The translations under genes were made by a program, and so were the position numbers. Shown here piece by piece: positions 8,705-16,670 of a stretch of DNA of 64,000 nt (position 1 is the stretch's first letter; every line of letters begins with the position of its first letter). This DNA is from Oceanospirillum sp048264105 (GTDB lineage: Bacteria > Pseudomonadota > Gammaproteobacteria > Pseudomonadales > Halomonadaceae): NCBI GenBank assembly GCA_048264105.1, contig JBLXDJ010000005.1, positions 186,001-250,000 on the forward strand, in the 5' to 3' direction. The notes under the pieces are model-generated. The model was not told the origin of the DNA. It did no database searches and saw only the letters and a program-made list of their open reading frames with translations.

Positions 8705-9505
8705 ATGTGTGAACTTCTCGGCATGAGTGCCAATGTGCCAACTGACATCTGTTTTAGTTTTAGCGGTCTGGTGAAGCGCGGCGGTGAAACCGGCCCTCAT
8801 AAAGATGGCTGGGGTATCGCCTTTTATGAAGGGCGAGGCTATCGGGAATTTCGTGATCCCAAGCCTTCCGTCGATTCTGAAATTGCCAGACTGATTCAGA
8901 ATTATCCAATCAAAAGCAAGGCGGTAATCAGTCATATTCGTCAGGCAAATGTAGGTGAAATTTGTCTTGAGAATACGCACCCTTTCAGCCGTGAGCTTTG
9001 GGGACGTTACTGGAGTTATGCTCATAATGGCCAGCTGGAAGACAGTAAGACTCACTTTCCTGCCAGCTTTTATCTGCCTGTCGGAACAACAGATAGTGAG
9101 CAGGCATTCTGCTGGCTGCTGGCTCAGATCCGACTGAACTTCACTGATAAGTGTGCTGTTGGTCCTTTAAGTCAGGCTTTGCACCAGTGGTGTGAACAGT
9201 TACGGGGTAAAGGCGTGTTTAATATGCTGCTGTCCAACGGCGATTATCTGTTTGCCTATTGCTCTACTAAGCTCAGTTGGATCACTCGTGAAGCGCCATT
9301 CGGAGAAGCTGAATTGTCCGATGTTGAGATGAAGGTGGATTTCAAAGAGGAAACGACGCCTCATGATGTGGTGACAGTGATTGCGACGCAGCCTCTGACC
9401 GATAATGAGAGCTGGACAACGCTTCAGCCGGGAGAGTTGGTGGTGTTCAAAGAGGGGCGGGTCGTTGAGCAGTTCTTTTCAAAGGATGTTTCTGAACAGG
9501 TTTAA
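8705..9505 (+). CDS. yafJ: Class II glutamine amidotransferase, YafJ type
   Basis: A 266-residue Ntn-type class II glutamine amidotransferase. The start is set by mechanism: the ATG at 8705 gives MCELLGM, placing the catalytic cysteine at residue 2, exposed after removal of Met. An in-frame start at 8675 would bury it. Other conserved motifs are HKDGWG (about residue 37), SHIRQANVG (about 78) and FSRELWGRYWSYAHNGQL (about 96-113). Members such as YafJ are stand-alone glutaminase domains of uncertain acceptor. It is monocistronic, between two terminators. Confidence 0.92.
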   Translation: MCELLGMSANVPTDICFSFSGLVKRGGETGPHKDGWGIAFYEGRGYREFRDPKPSVDSEIARLIQNYPIKSKAVISHIRQANVGEICLENTHPFSRELWGRYWSYAHNGQLEDSKTHFPASFYLPVGTTDSEQAFCWLLAQIRLNFTDKCAVGPLSQALHQWCEQLRGKGVFNMLLSNGDYLFAYCSTKLSWITREAPFGEAELSDVEMKVDFKEETTPHDVVTVIATQPLTDNESWTTLQPGELVVFKEGRVVEQFFSKDVSEQV

Positions 9506-9535
9506 TTCAGACTGCTGACACCCTCTCATACGGAT

Positions 9536-9591
9536 AAAAAAAGGCCAACCGAACTGTCGTTAAAACGACAATCCCGGTTGGCCTTTACGTT
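9536..9591. terminator. Bidirectional terminator between yafJ and cysK
   Basis: Long hairpin AAAGGCCAACCG...CGGTTGGCCTTT with an inner TGTCGT/ACGACA stem; A- and T-runs lie outside it. It is placed between convergent genes. Confidence 0.9.
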
Positions 9592-9603
9592 TGTCAGGCA
9601 GAA

Positions 9604-10575
9604 TTACTGAACGGTTTCGTTCTCGCTGAACATGCCTTCAAACAGTGCTGTGGACAGATAGCGCTCGCCGGAATCCGGCAGAATTACCACAATGTTTTTG
9701 TCCGCGTTTTCAGGTTTCTCCGCCAGTCTTAAAGCGGCAACCATGGCGGCTCCACAGGAGATACCGCAGATGATGCCTTCTTTCAGCATCAGTTGGCGTG
9801 CCATCTCAATCGCTTCGTCGTTACCGACCTGTTCTACCTGATCAACCAGTGACAGATCCAGATTCTTCGGTACAAAACCCGCGCCAATGCCCTGAATTTT
9901 GTGCGGAGCAGGCTTCACTTCTTCATTGTTGATCGTCTGGCTGATGACCGGTGAATCAACAGGCTCAACGGCAACGGTTGTAATCGCTTTACCCTGGGTG
10001 TTTTTGATGTAACGGGAGATACCCGTGATAGTACCGCCGGTACCTACGCCTGCTACGAGAATATCAATTTCGCCGTCAGTATCTTCCCAGATTTCAGGGC
10101 CGGTGGTTTTCTCGTGAATCTCAGGGTTGGCCGGGTTTTCGAACTGCTGTGGCATAAAGTAATGCTCAGGATTGCCTGCTACCAGCTCTTCAGCTTTAGC
10201 GATGGCACCTTTCATACCTTTAGCTGGTTCGGTCAGCTCAATGTTGGCACCCAGAGCTTTCATCATTTTCCGGCGCTCTAGACTCATGCTGGAAGGCATG
10301 GTCAGGGTGATTTTGTAACCACGGGAAGCTGCCACAAAGCAAAGCGCAATACCTGTGTTACCACTGGTCGGTTCGACAATCTCCATACCAGGCTTCAAAA
10401 CACCACGCTTTTCAGCATCCCAGATCATATTGGCACCAATACGACACTTCACAGAAAACGCAGGGTTGCGGCTTTCAAGCTTTGCGAAAACTTTGCCATG
10501 ATTGGTCAGACGGTTGATTTTTACCAGAGGGGTTTCGCCGATGGTTAGCGAGTTATCATCAAAAACCTTGCTCAT
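9604..10575 (-). CDS. cysK: Cysteine synthase A (O-acetylserine sulfhydrylase)
   Basis: A 323-residue PLP enzyme making L-cysteine from O-acetylserine and sulfide in the cytoplasm. The PLP lysine is K43 (SVKCRIGANM), the substrate loop TSGNTG is at about 70-75, and the phosphate-binding GVGTGGTITG is near 177-186. Length fits CysK (about 320) rather than CysM (about 295-300). It ends at a shared bidirectional terminator. Confidence 0.96.
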   Translation of the reverse strand: MSKVFDDNSLTIGETPLVKINRLTNHGKVFAKLESRNPAFSVKCRIGANMIWDAEKRGVLKPGMEIVEPTSGNTGIALCFVAASRGYKITLTMPSSMSLERRKMMKALGANIELTEPAKGMKGAIAKAEELVAGNPEHYFMPQQFENPANPEIHEKTTGPEIWEDTDGEIDILVAGVGTGGTITGISRYIKNTQGKAITTVAVEPVDSPVISQTINNEEVKPAPHKIQGIGAGFVPKNLDLSLVDQVEQVGNDEAIEMARQLMLKEGIICGISCGAAMVAALRLAEKPENADKNIVVILPDSGERYLSTALFEGMFSENETVQ

Positions 10576-10712
10576 TGTTTTTCCCTAATCTTATTGGATG
10601 TGTCGTTATAACCGGCTCCTCATTTTGAGCTATCAGGTTATATCCGTTAAAGGCTAGGTTAGGGATAGGCAGGAAAAAAATCTATCAGATCTTAATTCAA
10701 TAATGTTTTAAG

Positions 10713-10748
10713 CTAAGAACCTAACCGTTTATTCGGTTAGGTTCTTAG
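10713..10748 (-). terminator. Perfect hairpin downstream of flagellin gene
   Basis: A perfect 15-bp inverted repeat (CTAAGAACCTAACCG / CGGTTAGGTTCTTAG) with loop TTTATT, 22 bp after the flagellin stop. On the minus strand it is followed only by CTTAAAACATTATT, so it is a weak intrinsic terminator or a 3'-end stabiliser. Confidence 0.7.
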
Positions 10749-10769
10749 AAATACCGGCTGAACCTGGCG

Positions 10770-12440
10770 TTACCGAAGAAGGGATAAGGCGATATTGGGC
10801 GTCTGATTTGCCTGAGCCAGAATGGTTGAGGAAGCCTGCTGGATAATCTGGTTGCGGGTCAGGTCAGCGGTTGCTGCCGCAAAGTCAGTATCCTGAATAC
10901 GGGACTTAGCGTCAGAAGTATTAACCACCATGCTGGTGTTATTGCGCTGCATGGATTCAAGTTCAGCCATAGCACCCGCAATTTCACGGCGGATCTCATG
11001 GATGTTTTTGAGGGCTTTGTCTGCGACAACGATCGAGCCACGAGCATTCGCTGATACATTTACACCTGCTAAGCCAATCCTCTCAGCAGTTCCTCCCCGG
11101 AGTGAAAACTCAGATTGTTCACCAGAGTTACTTCCTGTTTGAAGCTGAAAGGTTTTTTCATGAGGGGGAGAGTAATCATAAGCTGTTCCATCAAGTTCAT
11201 AGCCAGAAATTTTGAAGCCTTCCAAAGGTTGTGTCGAATAGCTTTTTGAGTCGCCTACTGCATCGTGAGCATCCTTGATGCCCATATTATCAGCATCGGC
11301 GCCGCCAATGCCGCCAACATCAGCATTGCTTAAATCCATGCTCTCTATATAAGCTCCTCCGTTATCTCTTACATAAGTCTGAAAATCAGCTTCAGACATA
11401 TCGAAGAAATGCTGAAGAGCATCGTCGACGCTTCTTCCTTGCACTTTCAAATAATCCATAAAGCTGGCTATACCATCGGAATAGCCTGCCTCTTTCATAT
11501 CGTCATGGAGCATTCGAGCTGCGACATAGGCTTGAGAGTAGTCTTCTGAGTCGGCAACGGTCGAAAGGTTGAATGTAGACATAAATGTAGATGGGGCTGT
11601 TGCGCCAAGATCACCTGCAAGCCGATCGTCTGCACCGTGTATCAACTCAGCAGATCCTTCTCTAAGCCACGCTGCATTTGCATCGCTGCCAACAAGTGTC
11701 GATAGTTGGTTTGCCATAACGGCATGAACCATTTCGTGGGCAATTACACGGTCATTTTGTGTGGTGTCTCCACCCCATCCTGCTTGAAATGCTGCGCGAC
11801 CAATAGACATCTTAATGACATCGTTTCCTGATGATGTAACTGCAGCCACTACGCCTGCGGGCAAGGTATTAACAATCTCGATGAACATCTCATCGGTTCC
11901 ATTACCTTCAATGCCAAAGTATGCTTTGATATTGGCTTCAGACTGCTCAAGAGCACTGTTAGTTTGCAGAAGAATGTCTTGATCTGATAAAGGGTTGCTG
12001 GGGTCTTCATCTGCCTCAGGACCTTGTAGGAGCGGAATCTCTCCCCCCAAACTTGCCGATTCAGCAATACGGTTTGCTGAGTTAATAAGCTCTTCAACTT
12101 CAAGCTGGGCACCATCTCGGTCTTCTTGACTTAGGGTGTTACTCGACATTTGAATGGCGAGTTGCCTTATACGCTGAGTGATATTAGTAATTTCACTCAT
12201 CGCGCCATCAGCAATCTGAAGCGCAGACAAGCCATCCTGAATATTTCGGGTTGCCTGATTGGTACCGATAATCTGGGTTTCGAGTCGATTCGAAATCTGC
12301 AGACCTGCTGCGTCATCTCTGGCGGAATTAATACGACTGCCGGATGACAGTTGTTCAAAAGAGCGGTTAAGGCGGTCGGTTACATTGGACATAAAGTCCA
12401 TGCCTTTGAGGGCGCTAACATTTGTGTTTACAAAAAGCAT
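10770..12440 (-). CDS. Flagellin with inserted metallopeptidase domain (flagellinolysin type)
   Basis: A 556-residue flagellin. Residues 1-135 (NTNVSALKGM..., SGSRINSARDDAAGLQIS) and about 455-556 (ending NQTPNIALSLLR) are the standard D0/D1 regions that polymerise into the filament. The surface-exposed middle, about 160-370, is not a normal D2/D3: it contains a gluzincin zinc site, H235-E-M-V-H239, with E261 in WLREGSAE 22 residues further on. This matches the published flagellinolysins, flagellins carrying an active M9-like peptidase along the filament. The catalytic Glu236 and all three zinc ligands are present, so activity is plausible. It lies away from any flagellar cluster in this window. 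A sigma-28 promoter is at 12540-12566 and an AGG ribosome site precedes the ATG. Confidence 0.93.
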   Translation of the reverse strand: MLFVNTNVSALKGMDFMSNVTDRLNRSFEQLSSGSRINSARDDAAGLQISNRLETQIIGTNQATRNIQDGLSALQIADGAMSEITNITQRIRQLAIQMSSNTLSQEDRDGAQLEVEELINSANRIAESASLGGEIPLLQGPEADEDPSNPLSDQDILLQTNSALEQSEANIKAYFGIEGNGTDEMFIEIVNTLPAGVVAAVTSSGNDVIKMSIGRAAFQAGWGGDTTQNDRVIAHEMVHAVMANQLSTLVGSDANAAWLREGSAELIHGADDRLAGDLGATAPSTFMSTFNLSTVADSEDYSQAYVAARMLHDDMKEAGYSDGIASFMDYLKVQGRSVDDALQHFFDMSEADFQTYVRDNGGAYIESMDLSNADVGGIGGADADNMGIKDAHDAVGDSKSYSTQPLEGFKISGYELDGTAYDYSPPHEKTFQLQTGSNSGEQSEFSLRGGTAERIGLAGVNVSANARGSIVVADKALKNIHEIRREIAGAMAELESMQRNNTSMVVNTSDAKSRIQDTDFAAATADLTRNQIIQQASSTILAQANQTPNIALSLLR

Positions 12441-12539
12441 AAGCAGACCTGTGAATCGGTTCCATGTTACCTCTATGCAAGCACTTCTTTTTAACCTTTT
12501 ACCGCTCTTGCATAAGAGAAAGGGATATCTCTTCTGAAT

Positions 12540-12566
12540 CTATCGACACATTCAGTTACATCTTTA
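12540..12566 (-). promoter_or_regulatory. Sigma-28 (FliA) promoter for the flagellin gene
   Basis: On the minus strand TAAA (12566-12563) is followed after exactly 15 bases by GTCGATAG (12547-12540). The sigma-28 consensus is TAAA-N15-GCCGATAA, so this differs at two positions. It lies about 100 bp upstream of the flagellin ATG, a usual distance for late flagellar genes. Confidence 0.8.
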
Positions 12567-12729
12567 ACTTTTTTTTGATTAATTTTCAGTCTTCTTTGCT
12601 GGTTGTGACTTTTGAGTCACTCACTGGCTTTCGCTTCCTGAAAGACCCAGTAAACTAGGCGGAAATAATGCTGCAGTCAGTGATGCAGCACTTAACCCGA
12701 TTCGACAATAAAAACAGAGATACTCCGTT

Positions 12730-13575
12730 ATGAAATTCCAGGGTACTGATCAATACGTTGCTACCGATGAACTGCAGATGGCGGTTAACGCCTGTATCGC
12801 CCTTGAGCGTCCGTTACTGATTAAAGGTGAGCCGGGAACCGGTAAAACCATGCTGGCCGAGGAGTTGGCCGATGCTTTGGGCGTGCGTCTGATTCAGTGG
12901 CATATCAAGTCGACCACTAAGGCGCATCAGGGCCTGTATGAATATGATGCCGTGTCCCGTCTGCGGGATTCCCAGCTGGGTGATGATCGTGTGCACGACA
13001 TCAAAAACTACATCAACAAGGGCAAGCTTTGGGAGGCCTTTGAATCCGATGAACAGGTGGTACTGCTGATCGATGAGATCGACAAGGCGGATATCGAATT
13101 CCCCAACGACCTGCTGCTCGAACTGGATAAGATGGAGTTCCACGTTTATGAAACCGGAGAAACCATCAAAGCCAAGCAGCGCCCGATTATCCTGATCACC
13201 AGTAATAATGAGAAAGAGCTGCCGGACGCCTTCCTGCGTCGCTGCTTCTTCCATTACATCAACTTCCCGGATAAAGAGACGATGCAGAAGATTGTCGATG
13301 TGCATTATCCGGATATCCAGCAGAAGCTGGTTTCTGAAGCGCTGGAAGTGTTTTTTGATCTCCGTGAGGTTCGGGGGCTTAAGAAAAAGCCATCAACCTC
13401 TGAACTGATCGACTGGCTGAAACTCCTGATGGCTGATCAGATGAGCCTGGAGATGCTTCAGGAGCGTGATGCCGCGAAAGCGATTCCGCCACTGCATGGC
13501 GCACTGGTGAAAAATGAACAGGATGTTTCCCTGCTGGAAAAACTGGCCTTTATGCACCGCCGTCAATCCCGCTAG
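12730..13575 (+). CDS. MoxR-type AAA ATPase
   Basis: A 281-residue AAA+ ATPase of the MoxR group, chaperone-like proteins that often act with VWA partners to insert metals or remodel complexes. Walker A GEPGTGKT is at residues 33-40, Walker B VLLIDEID at 111-118, sensor 1 IILITSNNEKELP near 155-165, and an arginine finger motif DAFLRRCFFH near 168. The VWA gene follows after 9 bp, the classic MoxR-CoxE-type pair. The substrate of this pair is unknown. Confidence 0.92.
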   Translation: MKFQGTDQYVATDELQMAVNACIALERPLLIKGEPGTGKTMLAEELADALGVRLIQWHIKSTTKAHQGLYEYDAVSRLRDSQLGDDRVHDIKNYINKGKLWEAFESDEQVVLLIDEIDKADIEFPNDLLLELDKMEFHVYETGETIKAKQRPIILITSNNEKELPDAFLRRCFFHYINFPDKETMQKIVDVHYPDIQQKLVSEALEVFFDLREVRGLKKKPSTSELIDWLKLLMADQMSLEMLQERDAAKAIPPLHGALVKNEQDVSLLEKLAFMHRRQSR

Positions 13576-13584
13576 GGGGCTGCT

Positions 13585-14769
13585 ATGCTGATCGATTTTT
13601 TTAACGATATCCGCAAAGTCGGCGTGCCGGTCAGTCTCCGTGAGTTACTGGATCTGCTGGCGGCGCTGGAAAAAGGCGTTGCCTTTGCCAGTATCGACGA
13701 CTTTTACCTGCTGGCGCGTACCTGTCTGGTGAAAGACGAAAGCTACTATGATCGTTTCGACCGGGCCTTTGGGGCTTACTTTAATGGTCTTGAGGGACTC
13801 GACGATCTGCTGGATACCCTGATTCCTGAAGAATGGATTCGCAAAGAGTTCGAGAAGATGCTGACTCCTGAAGAACGGGAGAAGATCAAATCTCTGGGTA
13901 GCCTGCAGGAGCTTTTAGACACCTTCAAAGAGCGTCTTGAAGAGCAGCAAAAGCGCCATGCCGGTGGTAATAAGTGGATCGGTACCGGTGGTACGTCGCC
14001 TTTTGGTGCGTATGGCTACAATCCGGAAGGTATCCGCATCGGGCAGGATGGTAACCGTCACAACCGGGCGGTAAAGGTTTGGGATAAACGTCAGTTTAAG
14101 AATCTGGATGACAGCGTTGAACTGGGTACCCGTAACATCAAGGTGGCTCTGAAGCGCTTACGTCAGTTTGCCCGTAGTGGTGCGGCATCTGAGCTGGATC
14201 TTGACGATACCATCCGCTCTACTGCTCATAACGGCGGTATGCTGGATCTGAAACTGGTGCCGGAACGACATAACAGTGTGAAAGTGCTGCTGTTTTTCGA
14301 TGTGGGCGGTTCTATGGACGGCTACATCAAAACCTGCGAAGAGCTCTTTTCCGCCTGTCGAACCGAGTTTAAGCATCTGGAATATTACTACTTCCATAAC
14401 TTCATCTATGAGTCGGTCTGGCAGAATAATCTGCGCCGTTTTGATGAGCGTATTTCGACCTACGACCTGCTGCACAAGTACGGTTCTGATTATAAGGTGA
14501 TCTTTATTGGTGATGCGTCCATGTCGCCCTACGAGATCGCCATGGCCGGTGGCAGTGTTGAGCATTGGAACGAGGAGAGTGGTGCTCAGTGGATGCAGCG
14601 GGTGACGGATACCTGGAAGAATGTTGTCTGGCTGAATCCGGTGCAGGAACGCTACTGGGATTACACACAGTCGATCGGTATGACCCGGCAGTTGCTGCAT
14701 GATCGTATGTTTCCGCTAACGCTGTCGGGTATCACTGACGCGATGAATCTTTTAACGAAAAAGAGCTGA
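13585..14769 (+). CDS. VWA domain protein, CoxE-like
   Basis: A 394-residue cytoplasmic protein with a C-terminal von Willebrand A domain. The metal site reads FFDVGGSM (D239, G242, S243; DxGxS in place of DxSxS). The N-terminal part (about 1-130, LIDFFNDIRKVGVPVSLREL) is typical of CoxE-like partners of MoxR ATPases. No signal peptide or membrane segment is seen. The gene starts 9 bp after the ATPase gene behind a GGGGG-type ribosome site and ends at a terminator, so the two form a complete bicistron. The family pairing is established knowledge; the client is not known. Confidence 0.88.
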   Translation: MLIDFFNDIRKVGVPVSLRELLDLLAALEKGVAFASIDDFYLLARTCLVKDESYYDRFDRAFGAYFNGLEGLDDLLDTLIPEEWIRKEFEKMLTPEEREKIKSLGSLQELLDTFKERLEEQQKRHAGGNKWIGTGGTSPFGAYGYNPEGIRIGQDGNRHNRAVKVWDKRQFKNLDDSVELGTRNIKVALKRLRQFARSGAASELDLDDTIRSTAHNGGMLDLKLVPERHNSVKVLLFFDVGGSMDGYIKTCEELFSACRTEFKHLEYYYFHNFIYESVWQNNLRRFDERISTYDLLHKYGSDYKVIFIGDASMSPYEIAMAGGSVEHWNEESGAQWMQRVTDTWKNVVWLNPVQERYWDYTQSIGMTRQLLHDRMFPLTLSGITDAMNLLTKKS

Positions 14770-14781
14770 CTCAAAGCCATT

Positions 14782-14811
14782 AAAAAAGGGAGCGATATGC
14801 TCCCTTTTTTT
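14782..14811. terminator. Bidirectional terminator
   Basis: AAAAAAGGGAGC / GCTCCCTTTTTT with loop GATAT, between the convergent VWA and MaoC genes. T-runs are present on both strands. Confidence 0.9.
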
Positions 14812-14829
14812 GTCATCTGGCTTAAGATT

Positions 14830-15300
14830 TTAGCCGATGGTGATGGCTGGCAGTTCAGGTGCCTGCAGCTCAGATTTCTCGGTCGGAGCCATCACGGTAG
14901 CGGTACCGACAACAACTTTCTCATCGTTCTGGTTAGTCACCAGAGTGTCGATCACAACGCGGTTTTTGCTCAGCTTCTCTTTTACCGTCAGAGTAACGGT
15001 CAGAGTGTCGGCCAGTTTAACCGGACGACGGAAGCTCAGCTCCTGACCCAGATAGATGGTGCCAGGTCCTGGCAGAACGGTAGCGAGAGCAGCAGAGATC
15101 AGAGAGCCGGACCACATGCCGTGGGCGATCTGCTCACCGAACATGGTGCTTTTGGCAAACTCAGCATCCAGATGTACCGGGTTAACATCACCGGAAACAG
15201 CTGCGAACAGTACCAGTTCCTTTTCGGTCAGAGCACGTTCCAGTGTTGCGGTATCGCCAACCTGAATCTCATCGTAGGTTTTGTTAACCAGTACGGTCAT
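14830..15300 (-). CDS. MaoC-like (R)-enoyl-CoA hydratase
   Basis: A 156-residue hot-dog-fold protein of the MaoC/PhaJ family, hydrating enoyl-CoA to (R)-3-hydroxyacyl-CoA. The hydratase-2 motif is visible: AAVSGDVNPVHLD (Asp and His catalytic) then IAHGMWSGSLISAAL. The ATG at 15300 is preferred to one at 15306 because GGAG is 7 nt from the former and only 1 nt from the latter. It may feed polyhydroxyalkanoate synthesis or beta-oxidation side reactions; nearby acyl-CoA ligase genes fit a lipid role. Confidence 0.88.
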   Translation of the reverse strand: MTVLVNKTYDEIQVGDTATLERALTEKELVLFAAVSGDVNPVHLDAEFAKSTMFGEQIAHGMWSGSLISAALATVLPGPGTIYLGQELSFRRPVKLADTLTVTLTVKEKLSKNRVVIDTLVTNQNDEKVVVGTATVMAPTEKSELQAPELPAITIG

Positions 15301-15506
15301 TTTCATTCTCCAGATATCGGTTACTTTTCAGTTATCTTGTCTTGAGCACTTCGTTTGAACTCAGATTATTACGGCGCATATTACGTGATAATGACGCCTG
15401 ATGTAATCAGCTCAATAGCTTGATCTGTTGCTGTTAAACCAGCACAGACATGATCGCTTAGCGTTTAAAACGATCAGTTTTTGGCTCATATCGGAATCAG
15501 GCTAGG

Positions 15507-16262
15507 TTAGCCTGCTTTGTTGTGCGTCGCAATAAACTGGCTGACCAGCGGGTTCACCAGATCCGGATGCGTTAATGGCCCCATATGACCGCAGGGCAGG
15601 GCGTGATGCTCTGCTTCAGGGAAGGTGGCTTTCAGAGTTTCCATCACGGCATGGGCTGATGGCTGGCTCTTAGTACCTTCCAGTAACAGAGTCGGGCAGG
15701 TGATCTCTTTAAGATCATCCGGTTGGCAGTCTTCTGTCATCAGTGCGCGGAAGTCATAGGCGACTTTCAGAATACCCCGGGAGAAGGCTGTCTTCATAGT
15801 TTCATTCAGGCGTTTGAACGTCCCTTTGCCATTCCAGTAATCAATAAAGCAGTCCGCAGCGGACTCTGCATCGCCCTGATCAATAAAGCCTTCAATCTTC
15901 TGACTGAGAACGTCTACGGCATGATACTGGGGATGATCGGGATTAAGCAGGTGGAAGGCCACGGGCTCGAAAAGACTCAGGCTGGCGACGCGATCAGGGT
16001 GAAGACGGGCGATGCGAAGAGCTGTCGCCGCGCCGTAGGAATGCCCTACAAGATGAAACCGGTTTTCGGGGATCGCAGAGGCCAGCAGATCCAGTTCAAA
16101 CTGTAACTGATGCTGATCTCTGGGGTTGTCAGGCATCGGTGCCTTGCCGTAGCCTGAGATATCCGGTGCCTGTGATGGCAGGTCCAGGGACTGGCGCAGG
16201 GATTGCCACTGCTGACCGCTGCTCATGGAGCTGTGTAGAAAAAGAACCGGTGTCGTGTTCAT
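15507..16262 (-). CDS. Alpha/beta hydrolase
   Basis: A 251-residue alpha/beta-hydrolase with the HSSMSSGQQW oxyanion region near the N-terminus, nucleophile elbow GHSYG (about residues 91-95) and C-terminal His in CGHMGPLTHP. The substrate is unknown. The ATG at 16262 is preceded by AGGA; an in-frame TTG at 16286 is less likely. It is divergent from the acyl-CoA synthetase gene; a 400-bp intergenic region separates them. Confidence 0.85.
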   Translation of the reverse strand: MNTTPVLFLHSSMSSGQQWQSLRQSLDLPSQAPDISGYGKAPMPDNPRDQHQLQFELDLLASAIPENRFHLVGHSYGAATALRIARLHPDRVASLSLFEPVAFHLLNPDHPQYHAVDVLSQKIEGFIDQGDAESAADCFIDYWNGKGTFKRLNETMKTAFSRGILKVAYDFRALMTEDCQPDDLKEITCPTLLLEGTKSQPSAHAVMETLKATFPEAEHHALPCGHMGPLTHPDLVNPLVSQFIATHNKAG

Positions 16263-16670
16263 TAGTGGTAAGTCCTGAAAAAACAATGAAATAGCATACG
16301 CTGGAGTTTTTTGATTCTAAACGCAGGTATTCAGGAAAAAACGAATAAATTATGACTGTCTGGTCGCAAATTATTAGGAAAATCAGCTATTGACTCAACT
16401 AAAGTCTGATTCTTTTGCGATGCAGCGTAATGCTTAATTCATATGCTAAACCTCGCTTGTGAGGGTTTAGGCTTGGGCTCTGTCATTTCGCTGTTTTAAA
16501 CGTCAGAGACAACACCGGTAATGTGCAGTTGCCGGTCTTTAAGACTAACGCCAAAAGGTTGATGTCTGGCAGCAATGAATGAGCTGAACAGCTTATCCTC
16601 CTGAACAAAATAACTAAAAACTTTAGAACGCTCAGAATAATAACAGGGCTCAGAAACGAAGGTATCTCCG
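16263..16670. other. Divergent intergenic region, no gene seen
   Basis: About 400 bp of AT-rich DNA between the hydrolase and the acyl-CoA synthetase. It must hold both promoters. A TTGACT hexamer is at 16390-16395 but no convincing -10 box lies 16-18 bp beyond it. No clear operator or RNA structure was found. Confidence 0.4.

Noticed and set aside
16390..16418. TTGACT as a -35 box for the acyl-CoA synthetase
   Set aside because: There is no -10-like hexamer at the correct distance.
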